Assembly (NCBI RefSeq): GCF_900312745.1
Contig: NZ_OMPD01000009.1
Coordinates: forward strand, 310,001-374,000
Direction of reading: 5' to 3'
Origin: Aquimarina sp. AU58
Lineage (GTDB): Bacteria > Bacteroidota > Bacteroidia > Flavobacteriales > Flavobacteriaceae
Length of the DNA stretch: 64,000 nt
The notes under the pieces are model-generated. The model made no database searches. It was not told the DNA's origin and was given only the letters and a program-made list of their open reading frames with translations. How positions within the stretch are numbered: the stretch's first letter is position 1; every line of letters begins with the position of its first letter. The translations under genes were made by a program, and so were the position numbers. This document shows positions 46,126 through 54,923 of this stretch, piece after piece.

Positions 46126-48081
46126 ATGAAAAAAACAAGTTATTATATTGCCATTATTGTCATTGTAGTATGTCAATTGGCACAGTCACAGATATATGCA
46201 GAGACAACGTATAGTTTTTCGATACTTCATTTTAGAGTCAACATGAAAAACGTAGAGAGCTATGAATTTTTTGTCGCTGATAAAAGCGTCTATAAAGCAA
46301 CTCGTAGTGGGCATATCAACTTTGGAGTACATGGAGAACTAACCATTGATCTAAAAATAGTAGAAACCTTACTCAACGGAAAACAACGGACTTTAGAAAA
46401 AAAAATTCCATTAAAACATTACCAGATTATTTCAAATGGGAATTGGCATAATGACTTTTTTTGGCGAATAAAAAAAGGAAAAGATATTGGAAAATGGCAA
46501 TTTGGGCTTTTTGCTGTTTTTGGGTCAAAACATTTAACCCGAATTAATGTGTATAATGAAAACGGCCGTACTTTTTTTGATCGATATGATAGAGAAAATA
46601 TTGATGAAGATGATAAAATCACTAAATATGATTATAAAATTGGTACTGATAACTATGTTTTAATCAAATCTTTAAATAGTAGACATGATGATTATTTTCC
46701 TATGGTCAATCCTTCGGCAACCAAATTATATTTTACCAGTCAACGAGGAAGTAGATTTGGTAACCCGGGAAAAGAAGATCTATATGTTGTAAATTTATAC
46801 GAAGGAGGAATCGGGCAGGCACAGTTGCTTCCCGAACCATTAAACTCAATAAAAAACGAGGGAGCCTCAACTTTTACTGGTGATGGGCAAATTATGATCT
46901 TCGGTAGATGTAATGCTCCTGATGGTATGGGAGGTTGTGATTTGTATACCTCATCATTAAATGGAGAAACCTGGGAAATTCCTAAGAATATGGGGGCAGT
47001 CATCAACTCTTCGAGTTGGGATGCACAACCTTCAATCTCTGCAGATGGATCAAAACTGGTTTTTTCTTCCGGTCGAGCGGGAGGATACGGGCATTCTGAT
47101 CTTTATATAAGTCATAAGAATGAATCAGGAGAGTGGAGTATCCCCAAAAATGTTGGAAATACTATAAATACTGCTAGTGAAGAAAAATCTCCGTTTTTAG
47201 CACCAGATGGTCGTACCTTATATTTTAGCTCTTCGGGGCATGGGGGGTATGGCGATACAGATATGTTTAAAACAGTACTTATTGATGGAGAATGGTCTGA
47301 GCCTGTTAATATGGGTAGTGTTATTAATACTCCGTATAAAGACCTATATTTTACCACATCGGCATCGGGAGATTATGCATTTTTTGCCTCAGAAAAACCA
47401 GGCGGAATAGGAGGAAAGGATATTTATCAAATTGGTTTACCGCCCGATATGAAACCCACAGCAACAACTATTGTAACAGGTTCTGTATGGGACAAATCTC
47501 AAAACCCTATCGAGGCTAAAATCGTCATTCAGGATTTATTAACGGGTGACTATGTAGGGAGTTCACGTAGTAATCCTAAGACAGGCAAATATACTGTAAT
47601 CTTACCTGCTGGACGAAGCTACAGTATGACGGCCAGTGCAGAAGGAAGGTTCTTTAATTCACAAAATTTTAGACTAGATGATCAATCCGAATATAAAGAG
47701 GTAAACAGGAATATTATATTGGAAGAGATAAAGGTAGGTGCCAAAGCCAGATTAAATAATATATTCTTCGATACTGGTAAGTCTAATTTAACTATAGAAA
47801 GTAGGTTAGACCTTAATAGAATAGTCAAAATGATGAAAGATAGTCCAACTATGATTATGGAAATTGGAGGGCATACTGATAATGTAGGTGATGAATCTCT
47901 AAATATGTCATTATCACTAAAAAGAGCTCAGTCGGTGAAGAGATATTTGGTCGAAGCCGGAATCTCTTCTGATAGATTAGAAGCAAAGGGGTATGGTGAA
48001 AACGAACCTTTTACAACCAATTTAACAGAAGAAGGCAAAGCATTAAACAGAAGAACCGAATTTTTAATCAAAGGGTATTAG
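46126..48081 (+). CDS. OmpA-family outer-membrane protein with PD40 propeller
   Basis: 651 residues with a signal peptide (…SQIYA). A ~170-residue N-terminal beta domain is followed by PD40 propeller repeats (DYFPMVNPSATKLYFTSQRG; PSISADGSKLVFSSGRAGGYG). Next comes a carboxypeptidase-regulatory-like Ig domain (~445-530), then a C-terminal OmpA peptidoglycan-binding domain with NIFFDTGKSNL and GHTDNVGDESLN. It anchors envelope machinery to peptidoglycan. Follows the PKD-LamG gene by 89 bp. Confidence 0.92.
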   Translation: MKKTSYYIAIIVIVVCQLAQSQIYAETTYSFSILHFRVNMKNVESYEFFVADKSVYKATRSGHINFGVHGELTIDLKIVETLLNGKQRTLEKKIPLKHYQIISNGNWHNDFFWRIKKGKDIGKWQFGLFAVFGSKHLTRINVYNENGRTFFDRYDRENIDEDDKITKYDYKIGTDNYVLIKSLNSRHDDYFPMVNPSATKLYFTSQRGSRFGNPGKEDLYVVNLYEGGIGQAQLLPEPLNSIKNEGASTFTGDGQIMIFGRCNAPDGMGGCDLYTSSLNGETWEIPKNMGAVINSSSWDAQPSISADGSKLVFSSGRAGGYGHSDLYISHKNESGEWSIPKNVGNTINTASEEKSPFLAPDGRTLYFSSSGHGGYGDTDMFKTVLIDGEWSEPVNMGSVINTPYKDLYFTTSASGDYAFFASEKPGGIGGKDIYQIGLPPDMKPTATTIVTGSVWDKSQNPIEAKIVIQDLLTGDYVGSSRSNPKTGKYTVILPAGRSYSMTASAEGRFFNSQNFRLDDQSEYKEVNRNIILEEIKVGAKARLNNIFFDTGKSNLTIESRLDLNRIVKMMKDSPTMIMEIGGHTDNVGDESLNMSLSLKRAQSVKRYLVEAGISSDRLEAKGYGENEPFTTNLTEEGKALNRRTEFLIKGY

Positions 48082-48120
48082 TATAAATTGTAAGATTTTA
48101 GCATTGTTTTGATCAATAGT

Positions 48121-48151
48121 AAAGCCAGTTATTTTTATAACTGGCTTTTTT
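48121..48151 (+). terminator. intrinsic terminator
   Basis: AAAGCCAGTTA and TAACTGGCTTTTTT form a strong hairpin between the OmpA gene (+) and the exonuclease gene (-). Confidence 0.85.
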
Positions 48152-48165
48152 ATGAATGAAAAACA

Positions 48166-48729
48166 TTAATCATTCGAATCATTATCTTGCTGAACACACC
48201 AATGTAAGATTTTAGCAATATTTTTGGCATCATCGACTCCTCTGTGATGCGTTCCTTCCAGAGGGATTTTTAAAATTCCTAATGCACCTTTCATTCCAAC
48301 CTTTCTTCTTAATCCTTTGGTTTCAGAAAAAAGCGCTTTCACATTAATATGATTTTGTGATAAAGGATACTCCATTCTTCTGTTAGCACATTGCTTCTTC
48401 ATCATATTTAGATCGTACTGCCCATAACTCGCCCAAGTGTATTCATGACCCTTGTATTGAGCTTTTAGCATTTCACAGGCAGCTTCAAAAGAAATTCCTT
48501 CTTGATCTACTAATTCTTGAGTAATCGTAGTGAGTTCTGTGCAAAAAGAACTGACTTCTGATCGTTCGGGCTTAACTAATATCCCTTCATTTTTAGAAAT
48601 GCTTCCCGTTTGCGTATCCAAAAGGCAGATTCCTATTTCTATGATTTCATTGACCTGATCTGCAGGAATAGGTCCATTCCAGCAGGTAGCTTCCAGGTCT
48701 ATGATTATAATTGTATTTGTTGTTTTCAT
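48166..48729 (-). CDS. DEDDh 3'-5' exonuclease
   Basis: 187 residues with IIIIDLEATCW (Exo I, DxE), ASYGQYDLNMMKKQC (Exo II), and HRGVDDAKNIAKILHW (Exo III, H and D). This is the single-domain KapD/ERI-1-like exonuclease type and likely trims nucleic acids. A palindromic repeat element follows upstream. Confidence 0.9.
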   Translation of the reverse strand: MKTTNTIIIIDLEATCWNGPIPADQVNEIIEIGICLLDTQTGSISKNEGILVKPERSEVSSFCTELTTITQELVDQEGISFEAACEMLKAQYKGHEYTWASYGQYDLNMMKKQCANRRMEYPLSQNHINVKALFSETKGLRRKVGMKGALGILKIPLEGTHHRGVDDAKNIAKILHWCVQQDNDSND

Positions 48730-48745
48730 TTTTTGTGTTTTTATT

Positions 48746-48876
48746 ACGAGGGCCTAAAAAGTCATTATATTTTGATTTGTCAGGTTTAGCTTGTCGAAAT
48801 CCATATGAATTACCAGTAAGATAAAAATATTTCGACAGGCTCAATATGACATCGAATTTACTTTTTAGACCCTCGT
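48746..48876. repeat. 131-bp nested palindromic element
   Basis: Outer arms ACGAGGGCCTAAAAAGT (48746-48762) and ACTTTTTAGACCCTCGT (48860-48876) match 16/17 as an inverted repeat. Inside lie the CTTCGACA...-type repeat in both orientations (48776-48800, 48828-48850). The structure resembles a MITE or a REP doublet inserted between the exonuclease and TPR genes; no ORF. Confidence 0.65.
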
Positions 48877-48879
48877 GCT

Positions 48880-49413
48880 TTATGATTTCTTTGTTTTCTT
48901 TTTAGAAGAAGACTTATCCTTAGCTTTTTTTTGCTTTGGCATTTTATTTTTAATTCGCTCTTCCTCTTCTTTTATATCATTAATAAAATGATTATTGTAG
49001 GCATTTTCTTTTGCCAGCTTCAGACATTTTAATGCTTTTTTATAGTTCTTTTTTTGCTCAAAAAGAATTCCTTTTTTTAGATATAACATCGCCTTATCTG
49101 TTCCCTTTACGGTTAGGGCAAAGTCGACTAGTTTTTCGGCTTCTTCATAGTCTTCATTCCAAAGTAAGACATTGATATATTTTGGATATACATCTAATGC
49201 ATACATATCTTCTGCCAAAGCTTGTTGATAGTACTCTTTTGCAACCTCATAGTTTTTCAAACTTTCTGCATATATCTGACCCAAAAGACTTAATGCAATT
49301 GGATTTTTTTCATCATAAGACAATGCATAGTTCAAAGATTCTACAGCTTCCTCTAAGTTATAAGGATAAGCGTCTAATGCCTGAAATAAATATTTGTCTA
49401 GTAAATTACTCAT
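48880..49413 (-). CDS. TPR protein
   Basis: 177 residues: helical tetratricopeptide repeats (NPIALSLLGQIYAESLKNYEVAKEYYQQAL; YINVLLWNEDYEEAEKLVDFALT; LKKGILFEQKKNYKKALKCLKLAKENA) ending in a lysine-rich tail (KKAKDKSSSKKKTKK). No signal peptide. It begins 3 bp after the prfH stop, so it is probably part of the prfH operon. Partner unknown. Confidence 0.82.
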   Translation of the reverse strand: MSNLLDKYLFQALDAYPYNLEEAVESLNYALSYDEKNPIALSLLGQIYAESLKNYEVAKEYYQQALAEDMYALDVYPKYINVLLWNEDYEEAEKLVDFALTVKGTDKAMLYLKKGILFEQKKNYKKALKCLKLAKENAYNNHFINDIKEEEERIKNKMPKQKKAKDKSSSKKKTKKS

Positions 49414-49416
49414 TTT

Positions 49417-50112
49417 CTAATTCTTTAATTGATTGTGTAAATCATTTTTTAATTGATTTCGTTTGTTTTTAAAGGTTTTTGTCACTTTTTTCTTTTTAAA
49501 ATCCGTTCCTTTAAATACTCTAATCGGGTTACCACGTTGAACATTTAGGTGGTTTTCCCATTCGTCTGAGACCGATTTTTTTAATTGTTCTAACTGTGCT
49601 TCGGCTACTTTGTTTTTTAATCGTTCGACAGCAATTTTTCGATTTTGATGTTGTGAACGACTATCCATTACCACTACACTTGTACCTGTAAGTTTATGTG
49701 TTGCTCTAACTGCAGAATTTACCTTATTTACATGCTGACCTCCCGGGCCCGAACTTCGCATCGTTTGAAATACAATATCTTTTTCTGCTATTTTCTCTAT
49801 GGGTATAAGATCTAGTTCGTAGATCCCGATAAACCAGTTTTTTCGTTTATGATATTTACGAAAAGTTGAGGTTCCTATCCATTGTACAGTTCCTAACCAG
49901 GAACTTACCAAAGCGTTTACTTGATCGCCCTGCAGTTTTAGTGTTGCAGATTGTAATGTGCCGTTTTCGATACCTTTTACTCTCTGTATGATGCTATAGG
50001 TTACTCCTGTATGTCGTATATCATCCAAAAAATACTTAAGTACCTGGGCTACGACCCAGCAACATTCTGCCGGACCTCTTCCTGCTGTTATTTGTATAAT
50101 TTTTTGATTCAT
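49417..50112 (-). CDS. prfH: peptide chain release factor-like protein PrfH
   Basis: 231 residues. The RF domain contains the catalytic MRSSGPGGQHVNKVNSAVR (GGQ). The N-terminal part is PrfH-like (IIQITAGRGPAECCWVVAQVLKYFL) and lacks a codon-recognition domain. PrfH is paired with RtcB and, by family knowledge, acts on stalled ribosomes with damaged 16S RNA. The ATG at 50112 is used rather than the longer version. A palindrome repeat separates it from rtcB. Confidence 0.92.
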   Translation of the reverse strand: MNQKIIQITAGRGPAECCWVVAQVLKYFLDDIRHTGVTYSIIQRVKGIENGTLQSATLKLQGDQVNALVSSWLGTVQWIGTSTFRKYHKRKNWFIGIYELDLIPIEKIAEKDIVFQTMRSSGPGGQHVNKVNSAVRATHKLTGTSVVVMDSRSQHQNRKIAVERLKNKVAEAQLEQLKKSVSDEWENHLNVQRGNPIRVFKGTDFKKKKVTKTFKNKRNQLKNDLHNQLKN

Positions 50113-50127
50113 TTTATTGTTTTTTAC

Positions 50128-50159
50128 AGACCTCACAGGTTTTAAAACCTGTGAGGTCT
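50128..50159. repeat. dispersed palindrome, second copy
   Basis: AGACCTCACAGGTTTT and its complement; same sequence as 22118-22154. Located between prfH and rtcB, where termination would split the operon. From 50164 to 50245 follows another dispersed element with ends GCGTTAGGG and CGCCCTAAC. Confidence 0.65.
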
Positions 50160-50248
50160 TAATTTTGCGTTAGGGATTGAGGCTTTGTTGAAGCTCCTCG
50201 CCGAGAGCGACTGCCGAAAGCCCGACCCTTTGGGTAACGCCCTAACTT

Positions 50249-51640
50249 TTATTTATCCATTCGAACAATTTTTGGTGTAAATGTTCCAACAATTTCTACG
50301 AGTTCTTGTTGATTTGCCATTACTTTTTCGATGTTTTTATATGCCATTGGAGCCTCATCAATTCCTCCTCCTATAAGTGTTACATCATGCGCTTTTAACT
50401 GCTTTTTGATCTCACTTCTTGTAAATTTCTCTTTGCACTTTCTACGTGAGTGTAAGCGACCAGCGCCATGTGATGCAGATTGTAAACTTGCTTCGTTTCC
50501 TAATCCTCTTACGATGTACCCTGGGGCCGTCATAGAACCGGGAATAATCCCTAATTCACCTTTGGCAGCCGGTGTAGCTCCTTTTCGGTGTACAATGCAT
50601 TCCTCTCCATTTACTTCTTGTTTCCAGGCAAAATTGTGATGATTTTCAATTTTTGCTATGGGTTTTGACCCTAATAACTTTGCTATCCTGGCATGAATAT
50701 CATCATGACAAGCTTGTGAATAATCACCAGCAAGATTCATCGCCAACCAATATTCCTGGCCATCGTGAGTATTTAAATCTAACCAGGCCAATTGTTGTAC
50801 ATGCTTTGGTAACGGGCATTGCTTGGTAGCTAAATACGTATAGTGTTTGGCGATATTGGCTCCTAACCCTCTTGAGCCGCTATGTGATAACACTCCTAAA
50901 TATTCGCCAGTCTTCAACCCCCACTCATTAGCTGTATCGGTAATTGTAATTACTCCAAACTCTACAAAGTGATTACCACCACCCGAAGTACCTAACTGCT
51001 TATACGCTTTGTCTTTCAATCTTTTGACTAACGGGATGGTTTTAAATTCATCTCGTTCAAAGATCTCATGATCATACTTTACCTTATGAGTTTCATACAT
51101 CCCGAACTTGGTATGTTCAGAAAGTATATTCTCTAATTGATGCTTTTTTCCTTTGAGATATGAGATTGCTATTGGATAGACCGTTAAACACATTCTACAT
51201 CCAATATCGACTCCAACTCCATAAGGAATCACAGCATTCTTTGTTGCCAGTACTCCTCCGATAGGAAGACCATATCCGGTATGTGCATCTGGCATTAAAG
51301 CTCCTGCAGTTGCAACTGGTAATTTTAAGGCATCAAACAACTGGTATTTTGCCTGTTCATCAATTTCATTATCACCATAGATTTGGAAAGGAGATCGAGT
51401 TGTTTTCAATGCATGCCTTTTGACCTCTACGGGTTTTAATAAACTCTCTGCTATTTTCCCCCAAATACCATCACCCTGGTATGCTTCTGGATTAAGCAAC
51501 ACTTTTTTGGCTTCAATTAATATATGTTCTTTTTTTACTCTCTTCTGATATCGATTAATCTGACCCAAAGTCACATTAATACTATTATTCTTTGGAAAGC
51601 CTAATTTAATTAGATCCTTTCCGCTTAGTTTCTTTCCCAT
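50249..51640 (-). CDS. rtcB: RNA-splicing ligase RtcB
   Basis: 463 residues. Joins 2',3'-cyclic phosphate and 5'-OH RNA ends in a GTP- and Mn2+-dependent reaction. Visible active-site elements: metal-binding Cys in YGVGVDIGCRM, GTSGGGNHFVEFG, HSGSRGLG, and the guanylylated His in SASHGAGRLHSRR. With PrfH it forms an RNA-repair pair. The two-RNA region upstream on its strand suggests regulation by termination. Confidence 0.96.
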   Translation of the reverse strand: MGKKLSGKDLIKLGFPKNNSINVTLGQINRYQKRVKKEHILIEAKKVLLNPEAYQGDGIWGKIAESLLKPVEVKRHALKTTRSPFQIYGDNEIDEQAKYQLFDALKLPVATAGALMPDAHTGYGLPIGGVLATKNAVIPYGVGVDIGCRMCLTVYPIAISYLKGKKHQLENILSEHTKFGMYETHKVKYDHEIFERDEFKTIPLVKRLKDKAYKQLGTSGGGNHFVEFGVITITDTANEWGLKTGEYLGVLSHSGSRGLGANIAKHYTYLATKQCPLPKHVQQLAWLDLNTHDGQEYWLAMNLAGDYSQACHDDIHARIAKLLGSKPIAKIENHHNFAWKQEVNGEECIVHRKGATPAAKGELGIIPGSMTAPGYIVRGLGNEASLQSASHGAGRLHSRRKCKEKFTRSEIKKQLKAHDVTLIGGGIDEAPMAYKNIEKVMANQQELVEIVGTFTPKIVRMDK

Positions 51641-51805
51641 TGGTACAGGTTTTAATATTTGTCAATAATGAGTGGTGTAATGAATTTTCATTACTGACAT
51701 AAACTTGATAAAATGTTTCGAGAGATTTTATTGTGATTTTGACTGCACTTCGACAAAGCCTGTCCTGAGTTTACCGAAGGGCTCAGTGTGACAAAATTGT
51801 AAAAC

Positions 51806-51992
51806 AAAAAGTCCGAAACTTTATGGCTTCGGACTTCTTCTCATATATAATGGAAATTATCTACTGGTGAAGTCCCGAAGCATACTCGTAAAAGAACCTG
51901 GTTCTTTTGGAGTGTGGCAATATAGGTTTGTAAAAATCATATTACTTCGGTTATTAAAGATTAACTATTATGGTTTTGCAATTTATAAACTG
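51806..51992 (-). ncRNA. putative attenuated leader or small RNA, copy 1
   Basis: Minus strand. Promoter-like CATATTTG (51998-52005) with GTTG (52027-52030) 21 bp upstream. Downstream a perfect hairpin AAAAGAACCAGGTTCTTTT, then GCTTCGGGACTTC (51881-51869). A terminator AAGTCCGAA...TTTCGGACTT plus TTTTT ends it at 51806. The GCTTCGGGACTTC segment can pair 12/13 with the terminator's 5' arm, forming an antiterminator. It points toward rtcB (start at 51640). Confidence 0.5.
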
Positions 51993-52202
51993 CGGTGCAA
52001 ATATGTAATCTATTTTTTAATTATACAACTAAAATTTAAAATTTAATTTACTGGTTTTTAGTGTTTTATGTTGTTCTTAGGCATAGGAATCCCTGTCCGT
52101 TTTTTAACGGATATTAGCCTGTTTGGTAACCAATTACTGTTCTGATGTTTATCTCTCAAATACCATTTTTATTTGATAAAAGTAGGTATACAAAAAAGAT
52201 GA

Positions 52203-52367
52203 TAAAAAAAGCGTCCAATGTATTGGACGCTTATGATTTTTATATCTTATGTATAGTTTACTACCTATATTCTTGATTTAAAAACGGCCTTACAGCGTCC
52301 TTTTTATATGTGAAAAATAATAACATAGGCTTAAAACTTGTTTTTTGGTTCAAAATTATGACGCAAA
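52203..52367 (-). ncRNA. putative attenuated leader or small RNA, copy 2
   Basis: Minus strand. TTTG (52401-52404) and CATATTTG (52374-52381) are 19 bp apart, a textbook Bacteroidota promoter. The RNA ends in the perfect hairpin AAGCGTCCAAT-GT-ATTGGACGCTT (52209-52232) followed by T-rich text. GGACGCT (52300-52294) can pair with the terminator's 5' arm (AGCGTCC). This is the same architecture as copy 1 with different sequence. Confidence 0.5.
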
Positions 52368-52534
52368 TATGAGGTTATTTTTTATTCCTTCAAAGGATTT
52401 ATTAGAATTCATATGTCTAATAGACTTTATCCGCTATAAGAAACTCTTCATCTTTTTTTTATCCTGATTCGTCAGAATCTGGTTTTTGGCTATTAACGTA
52501 TCATGCAATTTTACCGTGTAAAAAAAAGGAAGTC

Positions 52535-54907
52535 ATGAATACATCAATCAAAATCACGTTAGTTTTTTTCCTGGGAATTTTGTTCAGTAATGCACAAAAT
52601 ACAATTTTGGGAACGGTTACCGAAAACACAAATTCACCATTAGAATTTGCTAATATTATTTTACACTCATCTAATATATCGAATAGTCTGACAGGTGCTG
52701 TTAGCGATAATAATGGGAGCTATATTTTTGAAAATGTTCCTGCTGGAAACTACTGGGTAGAAATTTCTATACTTGGGTTTAAAACCCAAAAATCTGAACC
52801 TTTTTTACTTTCAGAAGAAAGTACAAGAAAAGTAGTAAATTTTGTTCTAGAAGAAGAAACACAAACATTAAATGAGGTCGTTATAACATCTTCTAGGCCT
52901 ATAATACGACAAACTGCAGAAAAATTGATTGTAGACCTTGAGAAATCTGAAATGGTAAACTCTAATCTTCAGGGTGTAATGAAAAAGCTACCGGGGGTTA
53001 TTGTTACCAACGGAAAACTAAGTTATGGAGGCCAACGAAATATTAGAATTTTGATAAATGGTAAGACAACTGATTATATGGATATAGCTTCACTTTTACG
53101 AGATATGCCTGCTGATAATATAGCAAAAATTGAATTAGTCCAACAACCTGGTGCTCAATTTGATGCAGAAGGTTCTGGTCCGCTGATAAACATTATTCTA
53201 ATAAAAAATGTGAAACTAGGAACTCATGGAAATATAAAACTAAATACAGGGTACAATAATGAATTTAATTATGGTGCCAGTGCTTCTGTAGCGAGTTATA
53301 AAAACAAATTAAATTGGCAAATAAGTACTGGATATCAAAAATCTACTTCTCGTGAAGATTTATTTTTAAAACGTCAGGTTAATAATCAAGTCTATGATCA
53401 GGCCACTATTTCTCCATATGATCCAACACCGTTTCGGGTTAGTGGAGGATTAGATTACTATATAAGTAATCATCATAGTATTGGAATAAGCGCAAGAGGA
53501 ATTCAAACAAACTCAAACAGAATTGCGTCAAACAATACTTCTATCATTGAAAACGATATATCTAATACGTTGATAACAGCATATAATTATGATAGAGAAC
53601 GAACTATTTTTAGCATTAATCCATATTATGAATTTGATACCGATAACAATACCCTTGTTTTAGACTTTAACTATATTAATTATAAGAATAAGAACATTGA
53701 TAATTTATATCAGGTTGGACAAAGTCCTATTCTGTATGATAACCAGCGTTATTTTCAGGATGGTAATTATGAGATATTTACCTATAAAGGAGATTATAAG
53801 CGATCTTTTAATGATGTTTTTAATGTAATAGTAGGTGCAAAATATTCAGTGGTAGATACAGATAGTGATTTACGTTCTTTTACAGAAGACAGCAATCAGG
53901 GTTTTGTTTTAGACATTGACCAAAGCAATCGTTTCTTGGTAGATGAAAGTATCATTGCATTGTATTCTAAACTGGATACTAAATTAGGGAATTGGTTATT
54001 ATCCGGAGGTCTGCGCTGGGAAGATAGTAATACCAAAGGAACATCTACTAATACTAATGAAACCCAAACAAGAAACATATCAAAACTATTTCCAAGTGCT
54101 ACAATTACTAGAAAGTTAACCGAGGAATTTAATGCAAACTTATCGTATAGTTATCGTATTCGCAGGCCTTCATATAATTCATTAAATTCTTTTGTATATT
54201 ATTATGATCCCTATACTTTTGAAGAAGGTAACCCAAATCTTAAGCCAGAGTTTACAAACAGTTTTCAATTTAGTTTAACGTATGATGAACAGCCGTTTTT
54301 TAGTGTTAGCTATAAAGAAACTACCGATGTTTTGTTTGAGATCACCTCCCAGAATGATGCTACAGGACAAGCTAAACGTTCTGTAATTAATTTAGCCAAA
54401 AATGAGAATTGGAGTTTCAGAGCATTTGGGCCATTAAACTTTATTAAAGGATTAGATGGATTTACTGGTGTTATAGTAAGTCATAATAAATATACATCTA
54501 AAAATTTAACCCCAAAACTAGATTTAGCACGATGGAATTTAATCTGGTATACGAGTGCCCAACTCAAATTACCGTGGGGTATTAATTCTGAACTTACGGG
54601 GTATTACTCAACCAGTGGGGTGGATGGACAATTTAAGCACGAATGGCTGGCAGGATTAAACGTTGCAGTGAGTAAAAAATTTATGAAAGATCAATTAAAA
54701 GTTAATATGGGAATGAACGATATTTTAAATCGCCCAATTAATGGAGTTGTAAAATATGATAATATTAATGCAGAGGTAATAGTCGATCAGTCTCGACAAA
54801 ATGTGTATTTACAACTTTCATATAGCTTTGGTTCTAAATTTAGCAAAAAGAAAAGTAGAAAGGACACTTCTAAAGAAGAACAAAACAGAATTAAAGACAA
54901 TAATTAA
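52535..54907 (+). CDS. outer-membrane TonB-dependent receptor-family beta-barrel protein
   Basis: 790 residues with a signal peptide (cleavage after SNAQ). A carboxypeptidase-regulatory-like domain (ILGTVTENTNSPLEFANIILHSS) is followed by a plug (NIRILINGKTTDYMDIASLL; IELVQQPGAQFDAEGSGPLINIILIKN) and a long barrel of the OMP_b-brl_3 type. Likely takes up peptides or small molecules; the specific substrate is unknown. The LytS/LytTR pair follows in the same direction, 17 bp downstream, so it may regulate this receptor. Confidence 0.88.
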   Translation: MNTSIKITLVFFLGILFSNAQNTILGTVTENTNSPLEFANIILHSSNISNSLTGAVSDNNGSYIFENVPAGNYWVEISILGFKTQKSEPFLLSEESTRKVVNFVLEEETQTLNEVVITSSRPIIRQTAEKLIVDLEKSEMVNSNLQGVMKKLPGVIVTNGKLSYGGQRNIRILINGKTTDYMDIASLLRDMPADNIAKIELVQQPGAQFDAEGSGPLINIILIKNVKLGTHGNIKLNTGYNNEFNYGASASVASYKNKLNWQISTGYQKSTSREDLFLKRQVNNQVYDQATISPYDPTPFRVSGGLDYYISNHHSIGISARGIQTNSNRIASNNTSIIENDISNTLITAYNYDRERTIFSINPYYEFDTDNNTLVLDFNYINYKNKNIDNLYQVGQSPILYDNQRYFQDGNYEIFTYKGDYKRSFNDVFNVIVGAKYSVVDTDSDLRSFTEDSNQGFVLDIDQSNRFLVDESIIALYSKLDTKLGNWLLSGGLRWEDSNTKGTSTNTNETQTRNISKLFPSATITRKLTEEFNANLSYSYRIRRPSYNSLNSFVYYYDPYTFEEGNPNLKPEFTNSFQFSLTYDEQPFFSVSYKETTDVLFEITSQNDATGQAKRSVINLAKNENWSFRAFGPLNFIKGLDGFTGVIVSHNKYTSKNLTPKLDLARWNLIWYTSAQLKLPWGINSELTGYYSTSGVDGQFKHEWLAGLNVAVSKKFMKDQLKVNMGMNDILNRPINGVVKYDNINAEVIVDQSRQNVYLQLSYSFGSKFSKKKSRKDTSKEEQNRIKDNN

Positions 54908-54923
54908 TACATTTACGTTATAA

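Larger units (their letters stand above)
51641..52534. other. 894-bp divergent regulatory region between rtcB and a TonB receptor
   Basis: No ORF with protein character. It holds a CTTCGACA-type repeat (51746-51793), the two promoter-RNA-terminator units on the minus strand, and a hairpin AGGC...CCGTT / AACGG...GCCT at 52080-52121. On the plus strand only weak promoter-like text precedes the receptor gene. Confidence 0.55.

Noticed and set aside
51840..52040. tRNA upstream of rtcB
   Set aside because: Hairpins are present but no T-loop consensus or 7-bp acceptor stem with cloverleaf spacing could be drawn.
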